Source: an uncultured Lachnospiraceae bacterium (GTDB taxonomy: Bacteria > Bacillota > Clostridia > Lachnospirales > Lachnospiraceae). Taken from it: a stretch of DNA of 35,623 bases. The notes below the pieces were generated by a model that did not search any database, was not told where the DNA came from, and was given only the letters and a program-made list of their open reading frames with translations. Numbering within the stretch: position 1 is the first letter of the stretch; every line of letters starts with the position of its first letter. The stretch spans positions 1 to 35,623 of the forward strand of contig CANREG010000028.1 of assembly GCA_947629565.1 (NCBI GenBank), in the 5' to 3' direction. Of this stretch, positions 31,486 through 35,623 are shown piece by piece. The position numbers and the translations under genes were made by a program.

Positions 31486-31570
31486 AGTTGTGAGGAGCAC
31501 AGTGTATTAGGTGGTATAGCGAATACAAGCCCTTTTTCGTCCTGATACAGGAGAAAAGGGCTTTATCTTT
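31486..31570 (+). promoter_or_regulatory. Miniature T-box-like antiterminator leader of ileS
   Basis: AGGTGGTATAGCG (31509-31521) resembles the T-box AGGGTGGNACCGCG and keeps TGGT, able to pair with the ACCA end of tRNA-Ile. TTAGG and GCGA can pair with CCTGA and TCGT (31537-31545) as helices A1 and A2 around a seven-base bulge TGGTATA. The competing terminator pairs AGCCCTTTT (31528-31536) with AAAAGGGCT (31554-31562), followed by a T-rich TTATCTTTT. Only about 23 bases precede the T-box after the predicted start: a five-pair hairpin, no room for a normal Stem I with specifier loop. Confidence 0.65.
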
Positions 31571-31609
31571 TAAAATCCTTGAAAAAATGAGCAGGAAAGG
31601 AAGAACGAC

Positions 31610-34600
31610 ATGTACGAGAAAGTATCGACAAATTTGAATTTTGTGGAAAGAGAGCAGAAGACCTTAGATTTCTGGAAAGAGAATAAGATTTTTGAGCAGT
31701 CTGTCAAAGAGAAGGAGGGAATGCCGGTCTATACCTTTTATGACGGGCCTCCTACTGCGAATGGAAAGCCCCATATCGGCCATGTGCTGACCCGCGTTAT
31801 CAAGGATATGATTCCCAGATACCAGACCATGAAAGGACATAAGATTATCCGTAAAGCAGGCTGGGATACCCATGGCCTGCCTGTGGAGCTGGAGGTGGAG
31901 AAGCTCTTAGGCATTGACGGCAAGGAGCAGATTGAGGAATATGGCTTAGACCCGTTTATCACAAAATGTAAGGAATCTGTCTGGAAATATAAAGGCATGT
32001 GGGAGGAGTTTTCCGGCAAGGTTGGTTTCTGGGCGGATATGGATGATCCGTATGTAACCTATCACAATGATTTTATCGAGTCTGAATGGTGGGCCTTGAA
32101 GAAAATCTGGGACAAGGGACTGCTTTATAAGGGTTTTAAGATTGTGCCCTACTGCCCACGCTGCGGAACCCCGCTTTCCAGCCATGAGGTGGCGCAGGGC
32201 TATAAGCTGGTGAAGGAGCGCTCCGCAGTTGTCCGCTTTAAGGTAGTAGGAGAGGACGCATATTTTCTGGCATGGACAACCACGCCGTGGACTTTGCCTT
32301 CTAATGTGGCGCTCTGCGTCAATCCGGACGAGAGATACTGCAAGGTAAAAGCGGCTGACGGCTATACCTATTATATGGCTGAGGCTCTTTTGGACAGTGT
32401 GCTTGGCAAGCTGGCCGATGAAGAAAAGGGCGTTGCCGCCTATGAAGTGTTAGAGACATATATAGGCACGGATTTAGAGCATAAGGAGTACGAGCCTTTG
32501 TATGACTGTGCCGCTGATGCTGCCGCCCGGCAGAATAAAAAGGGACATTATATCACCTGCGATTCCTATGTCACTATGTCAGACGGTACCGGCATTGTGC
32601 ATATCGCTCCCGCCTTTGGTGAGGATGACGCTAACGTGGGCCGGAACTATGACCTGCCCTTTGCCCAGTTTGTAGACGGCAAGGGCAATATGACGGAGGA
32701 GACGCCGTTTGCCGGACTGTTTGTAAAAGATGCGGATCCGAAGGTGCTGGTAGATTTGGACAACCGGGGGTTATTGTTTGACGCGCCGAAGTTTGAGCAT
32801 GATTATCCGTTCTGCTGGAGATGCGATACCCCGTTGATCTATTATGCAAGAGACACCTGGTTTATTAAAATGACCGCTGTCCGGGAGGATTTGATTGCAA
32901 ATAACAATAAGGTAAACTGGATTCCGGAATCCATTGGAAAGGGCCGTTTTGGTGACTGGCTGAAAAATGTACAGGACTGGGGAATTTCCAGAAACCGTTA
33001 CTGGGGAACTCCGTTAAATATCTGGGAGTGCGAGTGCGGCAAGCGCCACGCGATTGGCTCCATTGCAGAACTTAAGGAAATGAGCGGCAACTGTCCGGAG
33101 GACATTGAGCTGCACAGACCATATATTGATGATGTGACGATTGCCTGTCCGGACTGCGGCAAGGAGATGCACAGGGTGCCGGAGGTAATTGACTGCTGGT
33201 TTGATTCCGGCGCTATGCCGTTTGCCCAGTGGCATTATCCGTTTGAGAATGAGGACATTTTCAAAGAGAATTTCCCGGCGGATTTTATCTCTGAAGCAGT
33301 GGATCAGACCAGAGGGTGGTTTTATTCCCTGATGGCGATTTCTACCCTGATATTTAACGAGGCGCCTTACAAGAATGTTATCGTCTTAGGTCATGTACAG
33401 GATAAGGACGGCCAGAAGATGAGCAAGAGTAAGGGGAATGCGGTAGACCCGATGGAAGCGCTCAATAAATACGGCGCTGACGCTATCCGGTGGTATTTCT
33501 ACACCAATTCCGCACCGTGGCTTCCCAACCGGTTCCATGAGGACGCGGTGACGGAAGGACAGCGTAAATTTATGGGTACGCTCTGGAACACCTATGCCTT
33601 TTATGTGCTGTATGCCAACATCGACGCCTTTGATCCGACAAAATACAGTCTGGAATATGACAAGCTTTCCGTTATGGACAAGTGGCTGTTATCCAAGCTC
33701 AATACTGTGGTAAAGGATGTGGACGACAATCTGGGCAATTACCGGATTCCGGAAGCGGCAAGAGCCATGAGTGAATTTGTGGACGATATGAGCAACTGGT
33801 ATGTAAGACGCTCCAGAGAGCGGTTCTGGGCAAAGGGAATGGAGCAGGATAAGATTAATGCGTATATGACGCTTTACACAGCCCTGGTAACAATCTGCAA
33901 GGTGGCCGCGCCCATGATTCCGTTTATGACGGAGGATATTTACCAGAATCTGGTGATGAGCGTGGATAAGACGGCGCCTAAGAGTATTCATTTATGCGAT
34001 TTCCCTGTCTGCGATGATAAGTTAGTGGATCGGGAGTTAGAGACTGCCATGGACGAAGTGTTAAAGATTGTGGTATTAGGCCGGGCAGCGCGGAACAGCG
34101 CCAACATCAAGAATCGCCAGCCGATTGGCAATATGTATGTAAAGGCAGAGAAAGAGTTGTCTGACTTCTATAAAGAGATTATCGAGGATGAGTTAAATGT
34201 AAAGGCAGTTACCTTCAAGGAAGATGTGTCTGAATTTAGCTCCTACAGCTTTAAGCCCCAGTTAAAGACAGTGGGGCCGAAATACGGCAAGCAGTTAAAT
34301 GCGATTCGGGAGTATCTTGCCAATGTGGACGGCAGCGCCGCCATGAATACGTTAAAGACAGAGGGCGCGCTGAATTTTGAGGCCGGCGGGGTACAGGTTT
34401 CCCTGAAGGAAGAGGATCTGCTGATTGAGACTGCAAAGACGGAAGGGTATGTGACCGAAGCGGACGCAGTGGTTACTGTGGTGTTAGACACGAATCTGAC
34501 CGAGGAACTGTTAGAGGAAGGCTTTGTCAGAGAGATTATTTCCAAGGTACAGACCATGCGGAAGGAAGCTGGATTTGAGGTCATGGATAAGATTACCATT

Positions 34601-34768
34601 TCTGTGGCCGATAACGATAAGGTTATGGAGATTATGAAGCGCAACGAGGAGGCCATTTTTGGCGATGTGCTGGCGACGGCTGTAGAGTATGGCGAGGTAA
34701 AAGGTTATACTAAGAACTGGAGCATTAACGGAGAAAAGGTAGAGCTGGGCGTCGCTAAGAACGAATAA
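31610..34768 (+). CDS. ileS: Isoleucyl-tRNA synthetase, probably type 2
   Basis: A 1052-residue class I synthetase that charges tRNA-Ile. HIGH (55-58) lies in PTANGKPHIGHVL and KMSKS (603-607) in GQKMSKSKGNA; the editing domain (about 190-400) includes AWTTTPWTLPSN and GTGIVHIAPAFGEDD. The GWDTHGLPVELEVEK start region and length above 1000 fit the eukaryote-like IleS2 group, which is often insensitive to mupirocin; that is from family knowledge. AGGAAAGGAAG precedes the ATG. Expression is probably controlled by the T-box-like leader. The next gene follows by 32 bp. Confidence 0.96.
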   Translation: MYEKVSTNLNFVEREQKTLDFWKENKIFEQSVKEKEGMPVYTFYDGPPTANGKPHIGHVLTRVIKDMIPRYQTMKGHKIIRKAGWDTHGLPVELEVEKLLGIDGKEQIEEYGLDPFITKCKESVWKYKGMWEEFSGKVGFWADMDDPYVTYHNDFIESEWWALKKIWDKGLLYKGFKIVPYCPRCGTPLSSHEVAQGYKLVKERSAVVRFKVVGEDAYFLAWTTTPWTLPSNVALCVNPDERYCKVKAADGYTYYMAEALLDSVLGKLADEEKGVAAYEVLETYIGTDLEHKEYEPLYDCAADAAARQNKKGHYITCDSYVTMSDGTGIVHIAPAFGEDDANVGRNYDLPFAQFVDGKGNMTEETPFAGLFVKDADPKVLVDLDNRGLLFDAPKFEHDYPFCWRCDTPLIYYARDTWFIKMTAVREDLIANNNKVNWIPESIGKGRFGDWLKNVQDWGISRNRYWGTPLNIWECECGKRHAIGSIAELKEMSGNCPEDIELHRPYIDDVTIACPDCGKEMHRVPEVIDCWFDSGAMPFAQWHYPFENEDIFKENFPADFISEAVDQTRGWFYSLMAISTLIFNEAPYKNVIVLGHVQDKDGQKMSKSKGNAVDPMEALNKYGADAIRWYFYTNSAPWLPNRFHEDAVTEGQRKFMGTLWNTYAFYVLYANIDAFDPTKYSLEYDKLSVMDKWLLSKLNTVVKDVDDNLGNYRIPEAARAMSEFVDDMSNWYVRRSRERFWAKGMEQDKINAYMTLYTALVTICKVAAPMIPFMTEDIYQNLVMSVDKTAPKSIHLCDFPVCDDKLVDRELETAMDEVLKIVVLGRAARNSANIKNRQPIGNMYVKAEKELSDFYKEIIEDELNVKAVTFKEDVSEFSSYSFKPQLKTVGPKYGKQLNAIREYLANVDGSAAMNTLKTEGALNFEAGGVQVSLKEEDLLIETAKTEGYVTEADAVVTVVLDTNLTEELLEEGFVREIISKVQTMRKEAGFEVMDKITISVADNDKVMEIMKRNEEAIFGDVLATAVEYGEVKGYTKNWSINGEKVELGVAKNE

Positions 34769-34800
34769 GCGGGCCGGTACAAAACGGGCGAGGTGTCGGA

Positions 34801-35310
34801 ATGAAGAAAACATTGATTGTGGTAGATATGCAGAATGACTTTGTGGATGGTTCCCTTGGAACCCCGGAAGCGCAGCAGATAGTGGACAAGGTACGGGAAA
34901 AAATCAAAGCCTGTCAGGCAGAGGGCGACGAGATTATTTTCACCAGGGATACCCATACAAAAGATTACCTAAATACCAACGAGGGAAAGCATCTTCCTGT
35001 GGAACACTGTATTCAGGGCACAAAGGGATGGCAGATTGTGGACGGCTTGGAAGTTCCCGGCGCCCGGTATATTGATAAGCCTGCGTTTGGCTGGCTGGAC
35101 TGGAAGAATATGCATTTAGAAGAGGTGGAGCTGGTGGGGCTTTGCACGGATATTTGCGTTGTGTCCAACGCCCTGATTATCAAGGCCGCCTATCCGGAGA
35201 TTAAGGTTAGCGTTGACGCCGGCTGTTGCGCCGGAGTGACACCGGCAACCCATAAGGCGGCGTTGGAGACGATGAAAATGTGCCAGGTCGAAGTGACGGG
35301 CGAGGAATAG
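34801..35310 (+). CDS. Isochorismatase-family cysteine hydrolase, nicotinamidase-like
   Basis: A 169-residue hydrolase. The catalytic triad of the family is visible: Asp9 in VVDMQNDFVDG, Lys93 in YIDKPAFG and Cys119 in GLCTDICVVSNAL. The metal-site region RDTH...HLPVEHC (Asp50, His52, His69) resembles nicotinamidases, which deamidate nicotinamide for NAD salvage; with the shortened sequence the substrate is not certain. GGCGAGG-type site precedes the ATG, 32 bp after ileS, so co-transcription is possible. Confidence 0.88.
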   Translation: MKKTLIVVDMQNDFVDGSLGTPEAQQIVDKVREKIKACQAEGDEIIFTRDTHTKDYLNTNEGKHLPVEHCIQGTKGWQIVDGLEVPGARYIDKPAFGWLDWKNMHLEEVELVGLCTDICVVSNALIIKAAYPEIKVSVDAGCCAGVTPATHKAALETMKMCQVEVTGEE

Positions 35311-35381
35311 CCGTATTAGAAATAAAAATATAGGGTATCATCATATATAATCAAAAAGGATCGGAAAGGAGGAAAGGGCAA

Positions 35382-35623
35382 ATGGAGGAACGAGAACAGC
35401 TCCAGCGGGATGTGCTTGGGGAATTGATTGCATACAGCGATAATCTGATACCGGCGCTGCAGATGCTCATAGAGGAACTGCGGGGAGAAGGCTTAGAGGA
35501 TACCAGCACATTTATCAATGAAGTCATCAGTGGAATTAACTGGGAGATTGAAGTCTATAACCAGTGCGCCTCCCTTCTGAATGAAAGAAGTAGCTACATT
35601 GACAAAAAGGCTATGATTACTGC
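35382..35623 (+). CDS. Partial gene of unknown function, cut by the window end
   Basis: An open frame begins with ATG at 35382, 9 bases after AAAGGAGG, and runs without stop to the window end (80 codons seen). The protein is helical and acidic (EEREQLQRDVLGELIAYSD..., then FINEVISGINWEIEVYNQC). No family is recognised. TATAAT at 35346-35351 could be its -10, but no -35 is visible. Confidence 0.65.
   Translation, partial: MEEREQLQRDVLGELIAYSDNLIPALQMLIEELRGEGLEDTSTFINEVISGINWEIEVYNQCASLLNERSSYIDKKAMIT

Overview
The window reads as chromosome of a spore-forming, low-to-mid GC Clostridia, most like a Lachnospiraceae. Reasons: gerA-type germination genes, spoIIR and a CotS-like spore kinase; strong AGGAGG ribosome-binding sites; AAA-rich Gram-positive promoters; the rpmG-secE-nusG-rplK-rplA order; a T-box-like leader before ileS. 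No rRNA, tRNA, insertion sequence, phage gene or CRISPR array was seen. All genes run on the + strand except a LacI-family regulator and mscL.

Region 1 (about 1-6100) is clearly more AT-rich than the rest, in both coding and spacer DNA. It holds one tight cluster: a small lipoprotein, two FtsX/MacB-type permeases, an ABC ATPase, an OmpR-type response regulator and a histidine kinase. This resembles the Vex/VncRS type of module (export ABC transporter plus its own two-component system) and looks acquired.

Region 2 (6100-15300) is core DNA: ispE with a GntR/FCD regulator behind a palindromic promoter; a germination operon (gerAA, then a GerAB protein fused to a GerAC-like domain); spoIIR; an archaeal/eukaryotic-type proS; and a divergent LacI-type regulator. 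Compartment-specific sporulation promoters can be read: sigma-G-like before gerAA, sigma-F-like before spoIIR and, more weakly, sigma-E-like before the CotS-like gene.

Region 3 (15300-20700) has two transporters, each with its own regulator. One is an SsuABC/NitT-TauT-type importer facing the LacI regulator across two LacI-type operators. The other is a YtrA-type GntR regulator with an ABC ATPase and two polytopic membrane proteins.

Region 4 (20700-28100) holds single genes: an AAA/DUF4143 ATPase, the CCA-adding enzyme, the CotS-like kinase fold protein, a PEGA-domain lipoprotein and a phosphoglucomutase.

Region 5 (28100-35623) is translation and transcription core: rpmG, secE, nusG, rplK, rplA, then convergent mscL, a small Cys-rich protein, ileS, an isochorismatase-family hydrolase and a gene cut off by the window end. 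Both rplK and rplA are preceded by leaders that imitate the 23S rRNA binding site of L1. ileS has a T-box-like antiterminator with almost no room for Stem I.

The best candidates for something new are the GerAB-GerAC fusion with an internal lipobox and a 12-residue repeat loop, the repeat array that runs into the spoIIR promoter, and the miniature T-box of ileS.
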